A DNA stretch of 64,000 bases from NCBI GenBank assembly GCA_021842465.1, contig JAKBZN010000003.1, positions 66,582 through 130,581 on the forward strand, given 5' to 3'. Of this stretch, positions 44,969 to 57,556 are shown piece by piece. Numbering within the stretch: position 1 is the stretch's first letter; each line of letters begins with the position of its first letter. A program made the position numbers and the translations under genes. The stretch is from Pseudomonadota bacterium. Lineage in GTDB: Bacteria > Pseudomonadota > Gammaproteobacteria > Burkholderiales > Burkholderiaceae_F. The notes under the pieces were generated by a model, which was not told where the DNA came from, made no database searches, and was given only the letters and a program-made list of their open reading frames with translations.

Positions 44969-45406
44969 TCATTCGCGCGAGTCGGCGTCGGGCTTCGCCG
45001 GATCGGTCAGACCGGCTTCCGGTTCGAAGCGCAGCGCAACGCCGTTGTTGCAATATCGCAGGCCGGTCGGCGCGGGTCCGTCGCCGAAGACGTGTCCCTG
45101 GTGGCCGCCGCAGCGCGCGCAGTGATATTCCGTGCGCGGCACCCCCAGTTTGAAATCGACCTTGGTCTCCACGTGCCCCGGCAGCACGTCGAAAAAGCTC
45201 GGCCAGCCGGTACCGCTGTCATACTTGGCTTCCGAATCGAACAAGGGAAATCCGCAGGCGGCGCAGGCGTAAACCCCCTTGCGCGTTTCGTGGTACAGCG
45301 GGCTGCTGAACGGGCGTTCGGTACCCTCCTCGCACAGCACGACCCGCGCTTCCGGCGTCAAGCCCGCATTCCGATCGGCCTCGCTTCGAACGATCTTGTC
45401 GGCCAT
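44969..45406 (-). CDS. msrB: Peptide methionine-(R)-S-oxide reductase MsrB
   Basis: A 145-residue cytosolic repair enzyme reducing methionine-R-sulfoxide in proteins. Both zinc CxxC pairs (YACAACGFPLF and YHCARCGGHQGHVFGDGP) and the catalytic Cys in LRYCNNGVALRF are present; SGTGWPSF is the substrate loop. No signal peptide. It sits 12 nt after clpB on the same strand, so both are likely co-transcribed as protein-quality genes. Confidence 0.96.
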   Translation of the reverse strand: MADKIVRSEADRNAGLTPEARVVLCEEGTERPFSSPLYHETRKGVYACAACGFPLFDSEAKYDSGTGWPSFFDVLPGHVETKVDFKLGVPRTEYHCARCGGHQGHVFGDGPAPTGLRYCNNGVALRFEPEAGLTDPAKPDADSRE

Positions 45407-45418
45407 CGCGGACCCCGA

Positions 45419-48004
<2,586 letters not shown>

Positions 48005-48065
48005 GGCATCTCGCGGTCAAGTCTGGGATGCCGACTAGGTGGGGATCCGGACCGTGAATTCAAGC

Positions 48066-49484
48066 TCAGGTCGCGTGCGCCTCCAGGAACGCCCGCACCG
48101 TGTCCACGTCGGCCGGCATGCGGACGAAGCGCTGGGGGAGATCCTCGAGCCCGGCGAACCGCGCGGGACGGTCGGGCAGGCGGCCGATCGCTTCGCGGAT
48201 GGTTTCGGCGAACTTCGTCGGCAGCGCGGTCTCGAGGCAGACCATCGGCACGTGGGGGTCGCGCAGTTCGCGGGCCACCTTGACGCCGTCGGCGGTGTGG
48301 GGGTCCAGGATGCGGCCGTCGCGTTCGTACTGGCTGCGGATGGTCGCCAGCCGGTCGGCATGGGTGCTGCGGCCGGAGCGGAATCCGCTGGCGACCACCG
48401 CATCCCAGTACGGGGTCGGCTTGAGATCGAACGCGCCGCGGGTGTCGAGTTCCCACCAGAGTTCGCGCAACACCGCCGGATCGCGGCCGACGATGTCGAA
48501 GACGAATCGCTCGAAATTCGACGCCTTGGAGATGTCCATCGACGGGCTGCTGGTGACGTGGGTCTCCTGGGCGCCGCGCACGCGGTAGGTTCCGGTACGG
48601 AAAAACTCGTCGAGCACGTCGTTTTCGTTGGTCGCCACCACCAGGCGGCGGATCGGGAGCCCCATCTGGCGCGCGATCCAGCCGGCGAGGACGTTGCCGA
48701 AGTTCCCCGACGGGACGCAGAAGTCGACCGGGCGGTCTTCGTGGGTGGCGCCGGGCGTCACCGCGAAATAGCCGCGGAAATAGTAGACCACCTGGGCGAC
48801 GATGCGCGCCCAGTTGATCGAATTGACGGCGCCGAGGCGGTGCGCGCGCTTGAACGCCACGTCGGCGCCGATCCGCTTCACGAGATCCTGGCAGTCGTCG
48901 AAGCTGCCTTCGATCGCCAGGTTGAAGATGTTCTCGTCCTGCAGCGAGTACATCTGCGCGCGCTGGAACGCGCTCATGCGGCCGAACGGCGAGAGCATGA
49001 AGACGCGCACGCCGGGCCGGCCGCGCATCGCCACTTCGGCAGCGGAGCCGGTGTCGCCCGAGGTGGCGCCGAGGATGTTGAGGTGCTCCCCGCGGCGTGC
49101 CAGTTCGGCCTCGAAGAGGCCTCCGAGGAGCTGCATCGCCATGTCCTTGAAGGCCAGCGTGGGGCCGTTGGACAACTGCAGCAGATGCAGGCCGGGTTCG
49201 AGTTCGGCCACCGGGGTGATCGCCTCGGTGCCGAACACCGCGCTCGTATAGGTGCCGCGCACGATCGCTTCCAGCGTTCCGGGCTCGTAGTCATCCGCGA
49301 ACCGGCGCAGGATCGCGATCGCGAGTTCCGGATACGGCAACGCCCGCAGATCCGCCAACTCCCGAGCGTCGAACCGGGGGTAGTGTTCGGGGACGGCGAG
49401 GCCGCCGTCGGGGGCCAGCCCCTCCAGCAACACGTCGCGGAAGGATGCCGGGGCCATGCGGCCGCGGGTGGAGCAGTACTTCAC
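48066..49484 (-). CDS. thrC: Threonine synthase
   Basis: A 472-residue PLP enzyme converting O-phosphohomoserine to threonine. Motifs: PLP lysine in LAFKDMAMQLL, the phosphate loop LGATSGDTGSAA, and CVPSGNFGNVLAGW. The long form (over 450 aa with the N-terminal YCSTRG domain) is normal in proteobacteria. The start is GTG at 49484, overlapping the hom stop (GTGA), with AGGAG 8 nt upstream. Last step of the alaC-hom-thrC unit. Confidence 0.97.
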   Translation of the reverse strand: MKYCSTRGRMAPASFRDVLLEGLAPDGGLAVPEHYPRFDARELADLRALPYPELAIAILRRFADDYEPGTLEAIVRGTYTSAVFGTEAITPVAELEPGLHLLQLSNGPTLAFKDMAMQLLGGLFEAELARRGEHLNILGATSGDTGSAAEVAMRGRPGVRVFMLSPFGRMSAFQRAQMYSLQDENIFNLAIEGSFDDCQDLVKRIGADVAFKRAHRLGAVNSINWARIVAQVVYYFRGYFAVTPGATHEDRPVDFCVPSGNFGNVLAGWIARQMGLPIRRLVVATNENDVLDEFFRTGTYRVRGAQETHVTSSPSMDISKASNFERFVFDIVGRDPAVLRELWWELDTRGAFDLKPTPYWDAVVASGFRSGRSTHADRLATIRSQYERDGRILDPHTADGVKVARELRDPHVPMVCLETALPTKFAETIREAIGRLPDRPARFAGLEDLPQRFVRMPADVDTVRAFLEAHAT

Positions 49485-50791
49485 GAAAGAGACTCCTGTC
49501 GGATGCGGATCACCGGCGCCAGCACCGTGTCGAGCGCCTCGATGCGGCGCAAGGCTTCGTTGACGTCGCGCTCGCGCGCCTCGTGCGTCAGCATGATGAT
49601 CTCGGTCCGATTCTCGCCTTCAGCCGGTTCGCGCTGGAACATCGCGTCGATCGAAATGCGGAAATCGGCCAGGATGCGCGCGATGTCGGCCAGGACGCCC
49701 GGGCGGTCGGACACCAGGATGCGGAAATAGTACGAAGTGACCGTTTCCTCGATCGACAGCCAGGGCTGGGGCACGAGCGCATCGGGCTGGAACGCGAGAT
49801 GCGGCACCCGGTCCTCGGGGTCGGCGGTGTGCAGGCGGGTGACGTCGACCAGATCGGCCACCACCGCGGATGCGGTGGGTTCGGCGCCGGCGCCGGGGCC
49901 GTAATAGAGGGTCGCGCCGACGGCGTCACCCTTGACGACCACCGCGTTCATCGCCCCTTCGACGTTGGCCACGAGGCGCTTGGCGGGAACGAGCGTGGGG
50001 TGCACGCGCAGTTCGATGCCGGCGGGCGTGCGCCGCGTGATGCCCAGCAGTTTTACGCGATACCCGAGTTGCTCGGCGTAGCGGATGTCCGCCGCCGCCA
50101 GTTCCGCGATCCCTTCGACGTGCGCGGCATCGAAGCGGATCGGCACCCCGAAGGCGATCGCCGCGAGGATCGAGAGCTTGTGCGCGGCATCGGTGCCGTG
50201 GATGTCGAAGCTGGGGTCCGCTTCCGCATACCCGAGATCCTGCGCCTCGCGCAGCGCGTCGGCGAACGATGCGCCGGTGTCGCGCATGCGCGAGAGGATA
50301 AAGTTGCTGGTGCCGTTGATGATGCCCGCAAGCCACTCGATACGGTTGCCGGTGAGCCCCTCGCGCAGCGCCTTGATGATCGGAATGCCGCCGGCCACCG
50401 CCGCCTCGAACGCAACCATCACCCCCATCTTCTGCGCCGCGGCGAAGATCTCGTTGCCATGGTGGGCGAGCAGCGCCTTGTTGGCGGTGACCACGTGCTT
50501 GTCGTGGGCGATCGCATCGAGCACCAGCTCGCGGGCGGGTTCGCAACCGCCGATCAGTTCGACGACGATGTCGACGTTCGGATCGCGCACGATGTCCTGC
50601 GGTCGATCGGTCACCGGAATCGCATCGCCCACCCACGCGCGCGCCCGCGCGACGTCGCGCACCGCCGCGCCGACGATTTCGATGCCGCGCCCGGCCCGGC
50701 GGCGGATTTCCTCCTGGTTGCGGCGCAGCACGTCGAAAGTGCCGCGCCCGACCGTACCCAGGCCCAACAGTCCCACTCGGAGCGGTTTCAT
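49481..50791 (-). CDS. hom: Homoserine dehydrogenase
   Basis: A 436-residue enzyme reducing aspartate semialdehyde to homoserine. N-terminal NAD(P)-binding [16 protein letters not shown], catalytic-domain segments ([36 protein letters not shown]) and a C-terminal ACT domain (about 355-430, [20 protein letters not shown]), which suggests feedback control by threonine. Overlaps alaC and thrC by 4 nt each. Confidence 0.97.
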   Translation of the reverse strand: MKPLRVGLLGLGTVGRGTFDVLRRNQEEIRRRAGRGIEIVGAAVRDVARARAWVGDAIPVTDRPQDIVRDPNVDIVVELIGGCEPARELVLDAIAHDKHVVTANKALLAHHGNEIFAAAQKMGVMVAFEAAVAGGIPIIKALREGLTGNRIEWLAGIINGTSNFILSRMRDTGASFADALREAQDLGYAEADPSFDIHGTDAAHKLSILAAIAFGVPIRFDAAHVEGIAELAAADIRYAEQLGYRVKLLGITRRTPAGIELRVHPTLVPAKRLVANVEGAMNAVVVKGDAVGATLYYGPGAGAEPTASAVVADLVDVTRLHTADPEDRVPHLAFQPDALVPQPWLSIEETVTSYYFRILVSDRPGVLADIARILADFRISIDAMFQREPAEGENRTEIIMLTHEARERDVNEALRRIEALDTVLAPVIRIRQESLS

Positions 50792-51993
50792 GCTTTTGCG
50801 ATCACTCCATCCCGGCGGAACATGTCCCGGATCCCGCGCACCGCCTGCCGGATCCGCATTTCGTTTTCGATCAGCGCAAACCGCACATGGGTGTCGCCGT
50901 ACTCACCGAAACCGATTCCCGGCGACACCGCGACCTTGGCGTCGGCGAGCAGCTTCTTGGCGAATTCGAGCGATCCGAGGTTGGCATAGTGCGCGGGGAT
51001 CTGCGCCCAGACGTACATCGACGCCTTGGGGTTCTCCACCATCCAGCCCAGTTCGTGCAGGCCCTTCACGAGTACGTCGCGCCGCCGCTTGTACTGCTGC
51101 ACGATCTCGGCCACGCATTCCTGCGGGCCTTCGAGCGCCGCGATCGACGCAACCTGAATCGGCGTGAACGTGCCGTAGTCGTGATAGCTCTTGATCCGCG
51201 CCAGCGCGGCGACCAAGTCGCGGTTGCCGACCATGAAACCCACGCGCCAGCCGGCCATGTTGTAGCTCTTGCTCAGCGTGAAGAATTCCACCGCCACGTC
51301 GCGCGCGCCGGGAATCTCCATGATCGACGGCGCCCGCTCGCCCTCGAACACGATGTCGGCGTAAGCGAGGTCGTGGATGACATAGATGCCGTGCTCGCGC
51401 GCCAGATCGATGACGCGCCGGAAGAAGTCGAGGTCGACGCACTGCGCCGTCGGGTTGCTCGGGAACCCGATCACGATCATCCGCGGCTTGGGCAGGGTTT
51501 CGCGGATGGCGCGCTCGAGTTCGCCGAAGAAATCCACCCCCGGCGTGAGCTTCACCGAGCGGATGTCTGCGCCCGCGATGATCGCTCCGTAGATGTGGAT
51601 CGGATAGCTGGGGTTCGGCACGAGCACCGTGTCGCCACGATCAAGCGTGGCGAGCATCAGGTGCGCGAGGCCTTCCTTGGAGCCGATGGTGACGATCGCC
51701 TCGCTCTCGGGATCGAGATCGACGCCGTACCGCGTCTGGTACCAATGGGTGATCGCCCGCCGCAGGCGCGGGATCCCCTTCGACACCGAATAACCGTGGG
51801 TGTCCGGCCGGTGCACCGCCTCCACCAGTTTCTGGACGATGTGCGGAGGCGTGGCGCCGTCCGGGTTGCCCATGCTCATGTCGATGATGTCTTCGCCGCG
51901 CCGCCGCGCGGCCATCTTGAGCTCGCCGGTGATGTTGAAGACGTAGGGCGGCAGGCGCTTGATGCGCGAAAACTCCGGTTTCCCTGAATTCAT
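50788..51993 (-). CDS. alaC: Class I/II aminotransferase, AlaC-like (glutamate-pyruvate)
   Basis: A 401-residue PLP aminotransferase. Motifs: [14 protein letters not shown] [29 protein letters not shown], the Asn/Tyr/Lys set in [18 protein letters not shown] and [15 protein letters not shown]. This subgroup sits ahead of hom-thrC in many betaproteobacteria and is annotated as alanine transaminase AlaC; some close relatives act on aspartate or methionine-cycle acids, so the substrate is not certain. Stop and hom start overlap (ATGA). The start ATG at 51993 begins [17 protein letters not shown]; the RBS is weak. Confidence 0.9.
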   Translation of the reverse strand: MNSGKPEFSRIKRLPPYVFNITGELKMAARRRGEDIIDMSMGNPDGATPPHIVQKLVEAVHRPDTHGYSVSKGIPRLRRAITHWYQTRYGVDLDPESEAIVTIGSKEGLAHLMLATLDRGDTVLVPNPSYPIHIYGAIIAGADIRSVKLTPGVDFFGELERAIRETLPKPRMIVIGFPSNPTAQCVDLDFFRRVIDLAREHGIYVIHDLAYADIVFEGERAPSIMEIPGARDVAVEFFTLSKSYNMAGWRVGFMVGNRDLVAALARIKSYHDYGTFTPIQVASIAALEGPQECVAEIVQQYKRRRDVLVKGLHELGWMVENPKASMYVWAQIPAHYANLGSLEFAKKLLADAKVAVSPGIGFGEYGDTHVRFALIENEMRIRQAVRGIRDMFRRDGVIAKA

Positions 51994-52216
51994 TCTCGAG
52001 TGTTTCAAAGTCGGGAGGCAGGAAGCGGCAGCCCCGCTGGCGACCGCCCTCCGCGTCCGCAAAAAGTCCGGATTTTCCGGCAGATGCCGGAAATCGTGGT
52101 TGGTTGCATAATTTACCCGATCTGCGCCACGAGACGTGGGCAACCCCCTGCGGGCAGCACCCCGACTGGCGGCACCCGGCCGCCACGGCACCGCAGACGT
52201 GGCGCGCGGAGCGCGA

Positions 52217-52633
52217 TTGAAGCTGCATTACCAGGCGCCATCGAATTCCAGCACCGTGACCGGCTACGGACCCGGATACATCGAAATCGACCGGGTCCGG
52301 TACGCCTGGAACGAATGGGGCGGCATCCTGCTTGCCCCGGAAGCCGCTGTACAACCTTGGGCGGTCACCGACCCGTCGGCGCTGGTGGCGGCCGACGTGG
52401 CGCCGATCCTGGCGTTCCACCCCGAAATCGTGCTGTTTGGAACCGGCTCCCGCCAACGCTTTCCGCAACCGGCGGCGCTGGCGCCCCTGGCGCAGGCGCA
52501 GATCGGATTCGAGGTCATGGACACTGCGGCGGCCTGCCGGACCATCAACATCCTCGTTGCCGAAGGCCGCCGCGTGGTCGCCGCATTCTTCCCGCCCGAC
52601 GAGCCCCCCCCTGCCATCCCGGAACAACCATGA
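52217..52633 (+). CDS. Mth938-like domain protein (DUF498), TTG start
   Basis: A 138-residue protein of the Mth938/NDUFAF3-like family ([60 protein letters not shown]). The family normally begins M-K-L-H; here that position is a TTG at 52217 with GGAG 5 nt upstream, so a TTG start is assigned. The mitochondrial relative is a complex I assembly factor; bacterial members have no firm role. It overlaps the peroxiredoxin gene by 4 nt and is divergent from alaC. Confidence 0.85.
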   Translation: MKLHYQAPSNSSTVTGYGPGYIEIDRVRYAWNEWGGILLAPEAAVQPWAVTDPSALVAADVAPILAFHPEIVLFGTGSRQRFPQPAALAPLAQAQIGFEVMDTAAACRTINILVAEGRRVVAAFFPPDEPPPAIPEQP

Positions 52634-53109
52634 CCGAACCCATCCATCCCGGCCAGCCCGTCCCCGACTTTTCCGCCGCGTCGACCGCCGGCGAATTCCG
52701 CCTCTCGCAACATCGCGGCAACATCGTCGTGCTCTACTTCTACCCCAAGGACAACACGCCCGGATGCACCACCGAGTCGCGTGACTTCGCCGCGATGCAC
52801 GACCACTTCGTCGCGGCGGGCGCGCGCGTCGTGGGGATTTCACGCGATTCGCTGCGCTCGCACGAGACCTTCCGGGAGCGGCAGGAACTGCCGTTCGAAC
52901 TGCTGGCCGACACCGACGAGGCGGTATGCAGCCGGTTCGGCGTGATCAAGCAGAAAACCATGTACGGCAAACCGGTCCGCGGCATCGAGCGCAGCACCTT
53001 CCTGATCGACGCCGAGGGCGTCCTGCGGCAGGAGTGGCGCGGCGTGAAGGTTCCCGCCCATGCCGAGGCCGTCCTGCGCGCCGTAGAGGAACTGGCGGCG
53101 GGATCCTGA
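52630..53109 (+). CDS. Peroxiredoxin, BCP/PrxQ family
   Basis: A 159-residue thiol peroxidase: VVLYFYPKDNTPGCTTESRD holds the peroxidatic Cys (about residue 47). The resolving Cys usually five residues later is replaced by Ser, but a Cys occurs in DEAVCSRFGVIKQK, so the resolving partner may be that Cys or an external thiol. VRGIERSTFLIDAEG is typical of the betaproteobacterial branch. It removes peroxides in the cytosol. Coupled to the Mth938-like gene and 55 nt before phoH. Confidence 0.93.
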   Translation: MTEPIHPGQPVPDFSAASTAGEFRLSQHRGNIVVLYFYPKDNTPGCTTESRDFAAMHDHFVAAGARVVGISRDSLRSHETFRERQELPFELLADTDEAVCSRFGVIKQKTMYGKPVRGIERSTFLIDAEGVLRQEWRGVKVPAHAEAVLRAVEELAAGS

Positions 53110-53164
53110 CCCCCGCCCCCGACCACGCCGATTTCCGTCTTCCCTTCGCCGAAAGAAGCTCCCG

Positions 53165-54799
53165 ATGCCCCTGCCCAAGGCGCCCAGCAAGCCCGCGACG
53201 ATTCTCGACCTTTCGCAAGCCCATCCGCAAGCGCACACCAAACCCGCAACGGGGGCTCCGGCCAAGCATGCGGTCTCGCACGGCGCCCCCCGGCGCGCCG
53301 AGACATCGCCCGCCGCCGCGCCGGAATCCGCCCACGCCGCCGGGGCGGCGGCGGCGCGCCTGTCCTTGGTCGGCACGCCGGTCCGGAGCGGCAGCCGCAA
53401 GGCGCGCGCGCCGGCGGCGCGCCCGCGCCTCTTCGTGCTCGACACCAACGTGCTGATGCACGACCCGAGCTGCCTCTTCCGGTTCGAGGAACACGACGTC
53501 TTCCTGCCGATGATGACGCTCGAGGAACTCGACGGGCACAAGAAGGGGATGTCCGAAGTCGCGCGCAACGCCCGCCAGGTCAGCCGATCGCTCGACGGAC
53601 TGGTCGCCGCCTGCGAGACGCCGATCGAGGACGGGATTCCCCTGTCGTCGCTGGGCAACACCGAGGCGACCGGCAAACTGTTCCTGCAGACCCAGACGCT
53701 GGGCGGCGCCCTGCCGGCGAACCTGGCATCGGGCAAGGCCGACAACGTCATCCTGGCAGTGGTGCGGGCGCTCAAGGAGCAGGATTCGGCGCGCGACGTG
53801 GTGCTGGTGTCCAAGGACATCAACATTCGCGTCAAGGCCCGCGCCCTGGACCTCGCGGCCGAAGACTACTTCAACGACAAGGTCCTCGCCGACAGCGACA
53901 TCCTCTACACCGGGATCTACGCCCTGCCCGCCAACTTCTGGGAACGCCACGCCAAAGGCGTGGAATCCTGGCAGCAGGCCGGAAGCACGTTCTACCGGAT
54001 CCAGGGGCCGCTGGTGGCCGATCTGCACGTCAACCAGTTCGTCTACCTGGAAAGCGGCACGCCGTTCTACGCCCAGGTCCGCGAGATCCGCGGCAAGACC
54101 GCAGTGCTGCGCGTGCTCCGCGACTATCTCCACGCCAAGAATGCCATCTGGGGCATCACGGCGCGCAACCGCGAGCAGTGCTTCGCGCTCAATCTCCTCA
54201 GCGATCCCGACTGCGATTTCGTTTCGATCATCGGCCAGGCGGGCACGGGAAAGACGCTGCTGGCGCTGGCCGCCGGCCTGGCGCAGACGTTCGAGACCAA
54301 GCGCTTCAGCGAGATCATCGTGACGCGGGCGACCGTGCCGGTCGGTGAGGACATCGGGTTTCTGCCGGGCACCGAAGAGGAAAAGATGGCGCCGTGGATG
54401 GGGGCGCTCGAGGACAACCTCGAGGTCCTCAACCGCAGCGACGAAAGCGGCGGCGAGTGGGGCCGCGCCGCGACCAACGACCTCATCCGCACGCGCATCC
54501 GCATCAAGTCGATGAGCTTCATGCGCGGCCGCACCTTCGTCAACAAGTTCCTGATCATCGACGAGGCGCAGAACCTCACGCCCAAGCAGATGAAGACGCT
54601 GGTCACCCGCGCCGGCCCGGGCACCAAGGTGGTGTGTCTGGGCAACATCGCGCAGATCGACACGCCGTATCTCACGGAGGGCAGTTCGGGCCTGACCTAT
54701 GCCGTGGACCGGTTCAAGGGTTGGACCCACGCGGGGCACGTGACGCTGCAGCGTGGGGAGCGCTCGAGGCTGGCGGATTACGCGGCGGAAGCGCTGTAG
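53165..54799 (+). CDS. PhoH-family ATPase with N-terminal PIN domain (PhoH2/YlaK type)
   Basis: A 544-residue protein. After a disordered Ala/Pro-rich leader (1-85) comes a PIN ribonuclease domain (about 90-230; LFVLDTNVLMHDP with catalytic Asp, FLPMMTLEELDGHKKG), a small OB-like linker, and the PhoH P-loop domain (about 340-540; FVSIIGQAGTGKTLLALAAG, Walker B FLIIDEAQNLTPKQMK). PIN-PhoH proteins are described as RNA helicase/ribonucleases. Despite the name, phosphate control is not implied. The gene ends near a REP-like copy and converges on dnaB. Confidence 0.93.
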   Translation: MPLPKAPSKPATILDLSQAHPQAHTKPATGAPAKHAVSHGAPRRAETSPAAAPESAHAAGAAAARLSLVGTPVRSGSRKARAPAARPRLFVLDTNVLMHDPSCLFRFEEHDVFLPMMTLEELDGHKKGMSEVARNARQVSRSLDGLVAACETPIEDGIPLSSLGNTEATGKLFLQTQTLGGALPANLASGKADNVILAVVRALKEQDSARDVVLVSKDINIRVKARALDLAAEDYFNDKVLADSDILYTGIYALPANFWERHAKGVESWQQAGSTFYRIQGPLVADLHVNQFVYLESGTPFYAQVREIRGKTAVLRVLRDYLHAKNAIWGITARNREQCFALNLLSDPDCDFVSIIGQAGTGKTLLALAAGLAQTFETKRFSEIIVTRATVPVGEDIGFLPGTEEEKMAPWMGALEDNLEVLNRSDESGGEWGRAATNDLIRTRIRIKSMSFMRGRTFVNKFLIIDEAQNLTPKQMKTLVTRAGPGTKVVCLGNIAQIDTPYLTEGSSGLTYAVDRFKGWTHAGHVTLQRGERSRLADYAAEAL

Positions 54800-54830
54800 C
54801 GGCGACTTGCTCGGCGGACTGCTGCTGCGG

Positions 54831-54872
54831 GCACCCTCACCCCCGCCCTCTCCCGCAAGCGGGAGAGGGGGA
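54831..54872. repeat. REP-like palindrome, copy 9
   Basis: Core CTCCCGC-AA-GCGGGAG with full arms, between the convergent phoH and dnaB genes. Confidence 0.8.
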
Positions 54873-54942
54873 GGACCCTACCCTGCCACGTTCCGTTTGC
54901 GGGAGGGGGAGGACCCTACCCTGCTGCGTTCCGTTTGCGGGA
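54867..54942. repeat. Tandem 38-bp repeat (2 copies) extending the REP-like copy
   Basis: 54867-54904 and 54905-54942 are direct repeats sharing GGGGGAGGACCCTACCCTGC and GTTCCGTTTGCGGGA, differing mainly at CA/TG in the middle. A partial third unit follows (GCGGGGGAGAAGG). The half palindrome (GCGGGAGG) is part of the unit, so it likely grew from the REP arm. Confidence 0.8.
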
Positions 54943-54969
54943 GCGGGGGAGAAGGTTCCCAGGCGCGGA

Positions 54970-56367
54970 TCAGAACGGCGGCGGGGTCGACAGCGCGAGG
55001 TTGTCGAACCGCGTGTGCTCGCCGCCGAACCGCAACTGCACCTTGCCGATCGGTCCGTTCCGCTGCTTGGCGATGATGATCTCCGCGACGCCCTTGTCCT
55101 GCGTGTCGGGGTTGTAGACCTCGTCGCGGTAGATGAAGAGGATCACGTCGGCGTCCTGCTCGATGGCGCCCGATTCCCGCAGATCGGACATGACCGGACG
55201 CTTGTCGGTACGCTGCTCCACGGTGCGGTTCAACTGCGACAGCGCCAGCACCGGCACCTTCAGCTCCTTGGCCAGCGCCTTGAGCGACCGGGAGATCTCC
55301 GAGATCTCGGTCGCCCGGTTCTCGCCCGCCGACGAACCCGACATCAGCTGCAGGTAGTCGACGATGATCATCCCCAGCTTGCCATACTCACGCGCCAGGC
55401 GGCGTGCCCGCGCCCGCAACTCGAGCGGCGCCAACGCGGGCGTTTCGTCGATATGCAGCGGTGCCGTGTGCATGCGCTCGATCGCCTCGCTCACCCGCGG
55501 CCAGTCTTCTTCGAGCAGGCGCCCGGTCCGCAGGCGCTGGGCGTCGATGCGCCCGACCGAACCGAGCATCCGCAAGGCAAGCTGCTCCGCGCCCATTTCC
55601 ATCGAGAACACCGCCACCGGCATGCCCATGTCGATCGCCACGTGCTCGCCGATATTGAGCGCGAACGAGGTTTTCCCCATCGAAGGCCGGCCGGCGATGA
55701 TGACGAGGTCGCCCGCCTGGAACCCGGCCGTCTTGCTGTCGAGATCCTTGAAGCCGCTCGGCACTCCGGTGACGTCGCCATGGTCCGGGCGTTCGAACAG
55801 TTCCTGGATGCGCTCGACCACCTTGGACAGCAGGGGCTCGAGCTTGATGAAGCCGCCCTGGCCCCGCGCGCCCTGCTCGGCAATCTGGAAGACCTTGGTT
55901 TCGGCCTCGTCGAGGATCTGCTTGGCTTCCCGCCCTTGTGGGCTGAGCGCCGAGTCGGCGATCTCTTCGCCGACGCGCACGAGTTGCCGCAGCACCGCCC
56001 GCTCGCGCACGATCTCGGCATAGCGCCGGATGTTTGCCGCCGATGGGGTGTTCTGGACGAGTTCGTTGAGATAGACGAGGCCGCCGGCCTCCTGGTCCTT
56101 GCCGCTGGTGCGCAGGGCCTCGAAAACCGTCACGGCGTCCGCCGGCCGCGACTGGTCGATGAGCCGGGCGATGTGCTGGAAGATCAGCCGATGGTCGTGC
56201 CGATAGAAGTCGTCGGACGCGATCCGGTCGGCGATGCGGTCCCAGGCGCCGTTGTCGAGCAACAGCCCGCCGAGCACCGAGGTTTCCGCCTCGACCGAGT
56301 GCGGCGGAGTCCGCAGCGCGGCGATCTGGGTGTCCGGGGATTCCTGCGCGGAGGGGGACCAGTTCAT
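54970..56367 (-). CDS. dnaB: Replicative DNA helicase DnaB
   Basis: A 465-residue hexameric helicase that unwinds DNA at the replication fork. N-terminal primase-interacting domain (about 15-120; PHSVEAETSVLGGLLLDNGA), linker, and RecA-like domain with Walker A AGRPSMGKTSFALNIGEH and DLRESGAIEQDADVILFIYR. No intein. Last gene of the rpsF-priB-rpsR-rplI-dnaB operon; a REP-like hairpin lies in the 58-bp gap to rplI. Confidence 0.97.
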   Translation of the reverse strand: MNWSPSAQESPDTQIAALRTPPHSVEAETSVLGGLLLDNGAWDRIADRIASDDFYRHDHRLIFQHIARLIDQSRPADAVTVFEALRTSGKDQEAGGLVYLNELVQNTPSAANIRRYAEIVRERAVLRQLVRVGEEIADSALSPQGREAKQILDEAETKVFQIAEQGARGQGGFIKLEPLLSKVVERIQELFERPDHGDVTGVPSGFKDLDSKTAGFQAGDLVIIAGRPSMGKTSFALNIGEHVAIDMGMPVAVFSMEMGAEQLALRMLGSVGRIDAQRLRTGRLLEEDWPRVSEAIERMHTAPLHIDETPALAPLELRARARRLAREYGKLGMIIVDYLQLMSGSSAGENRATEISEISRSLKALAKELKVPVLALSQLNRTVEQRTDKRPVMSDLRESGAIEQDADVILFIYRDEVYNPDTQDKGVAEIIIAKQRNGPIGKVQLRFGGEHTRFDNLALSTPPPF

Positions 56368-56377
56368 GATTCGCTAT

Positions 56378-56418
56378 CACCCTCACCCCAGCCCCTCTCC
56401 CGCGCCGCGGGAGAGGGG
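56378..56418. repeat. REP-like palindrome, copy 10, inside the ribosomal operon
   Basis: CCCCTCTCCCGCG-CCGCGGGAGAGGGG (about 56392-56418), between rplI and dnaB on the same strand. An internal hairpin here could reduce dnaB expression relative to the ribosomal genes. Confidence 0.75.
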
Positions 56419-56425
56419 AAAGGCG

Positions 56426-56878
56426 TTACACGTGCTCGCCGAGGACCGAAACCGTGATCTCGACCACGACGTCGGTATGCAGGGCAACCGCGACCTTGTA
56501 GTCGCCGATCGCCTTGAGCGGGCCTTGCGGCAGCCGCACATTGGCCTTCGGAACCTCGAAGCCCTGCTTGCCCAGCGCTTCGGCGATATCGAAGTTGGTC
56601 ACCGATCCGAACAGACGGCCGTCGACGCCGGACTTGGCAGTGATCTGCAGCGTGATGCCCTGGAGGCGCTCGCCGGCTTCCTGCGCCGCCTTGAGCCGTT
56701 CGGCGTGCACGCGCTCCAGTTCCGCGCGCTTGACCTCAAACTCTTGCAGCGCGACCTGCGTCGCACGCCGTGCCTTGCCCTTGGGGATCAGGAAGTTGCG
56801 CGCGTAGCCGTCCTTGACGCGGACGACGTCGCCCAACTGGCCCAGATTGCTGATCTTGTCGAGAAGAATGACTTGCAT
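56426..56878 (-). CDS. rplI: 50S ribosomal protein L9
   Basis: A 150-residue L9: [20 protein letters not shown], then [17 protein letters not shown], the long connecting helix, and the C-terminal domain. Length and motifs are standard. Operon member between rpsR and dnaB. Confidence 0.98.
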   Translation of the reverse strand: MQVILLDKISNLGQLGDVVRVKDGYARNFLIPKGKARRATQVALQEFEVKRAELERVHAERLKAAQEAGERLQGITLQITAKSGVDGRLFGSVTNFDIAEALGKQGFEVPKANVRLPQGPLKAIGDYKVAVALHTDVVVEITVSVLGEHV

Positions 56879-56898
56879 GATGAATCCCGCCCCAGCGC

Positions 56899-57207
56899 TC
56901 AGTGAATGTCCGTGTACGGCAGCAGCGCCAGGAAGCGCGCACGCTTGATCGCCGTGTCCAGCTGGCGCTGGTAGTGCGCCTTGGTTCCCGTCAGGCGGGC
57001 CGGGATGATGCGGCCGTTGTCCTGAATGAAGTCGCGCAAGGTGTCGACATCCTTGTAGTCGATGCTTTCGACCTTCTCGACCGTGAACCGGCAGAACTTC
57101 TTGCGCTTGAACAGCGCGTTCTGCTGATTGCCGCGCCGGCCGCCCGGCTTGCCGCGTCCCTTGGCGCCGAATTTCGACTTGCCCCCGCTTCGCATCACTG
57201 CACTCAT
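56899..57207 (-). CDS. rpsR: 30S ribosomal protein S18
   Basis: A 102-residue S18 with a longer basic Gly-rich N-terminal extension ([20 protein letters not shown]) before the conserved [20 protein letters not shown] and [20 protein letters not shown] core. The ATG at 57207 has GGAG 6 nt upstream. Confidence 0.97.
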   Translation of the reverse strand: MSAVMRSGGKSKFGAKGRGKPGGRRGNQQNALFKRKKFCRFTVEKVESIDYKDVDTLRDFIQDNGRIIPARLTGTKAHYQRQLDTAIKRARFLALLPYTDIH

Positions 57208-57228
57208 TGCATGCTCCGAAAAAACTCG

Positions 57229-57546
57229 TTATCGAATCCCAGATGCGGATTCCCCAGGAACCCGCTCAACCTGCGTGATATGCACCACCACACGCTTGCT
57301 CCGTTGGCTGCGCGGCGCGAGAAACCCCGAGACGCGCAGCGCGGCGCCCAGGCTTTCCGCTGCCAGGCTCCTCGCCGCTTCGCCGATCGCCATGGCGTCG
57401 ACGGAAAAATCAAGCGTCCGAGGAACACCGGCTTCGACCGTCTCCGAGCGGTGTTGCAGTTGCATTTCCAGCACCGCAACGCCCGCCGGGGTGGTCCGTA
57501 GCGCCGCCCGCTCGACGAGCACCGCGTTCAACACGACGCGGTTCAC
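57229..57546 (-). CDS. priB: Primosomal replication protein PriB (GTG start)
   Basis: A 105-residue OB-fold single-strand binding protein that bridges PriA and DnaT in replication restart. It begins [21 protein letters not shown] and ends [21 protein letters not shown] at 57546 is the start. Its place between rpsF and rpsR is diagnostic for beta/gammaproteobacteria. Confidence 0.93.
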   Translation of the reverse strand: MNRVVLNAVLVERAALRTTPAGVAVLEMQLQHRSETVEAGVPRTLDFSVDAMAIGEAARSLAAESLGAALRVSGFLAPRSQRSKRVVVHITQVERVPGESASGIR

Positions 57547-57556
57547 GCCGAACCGG

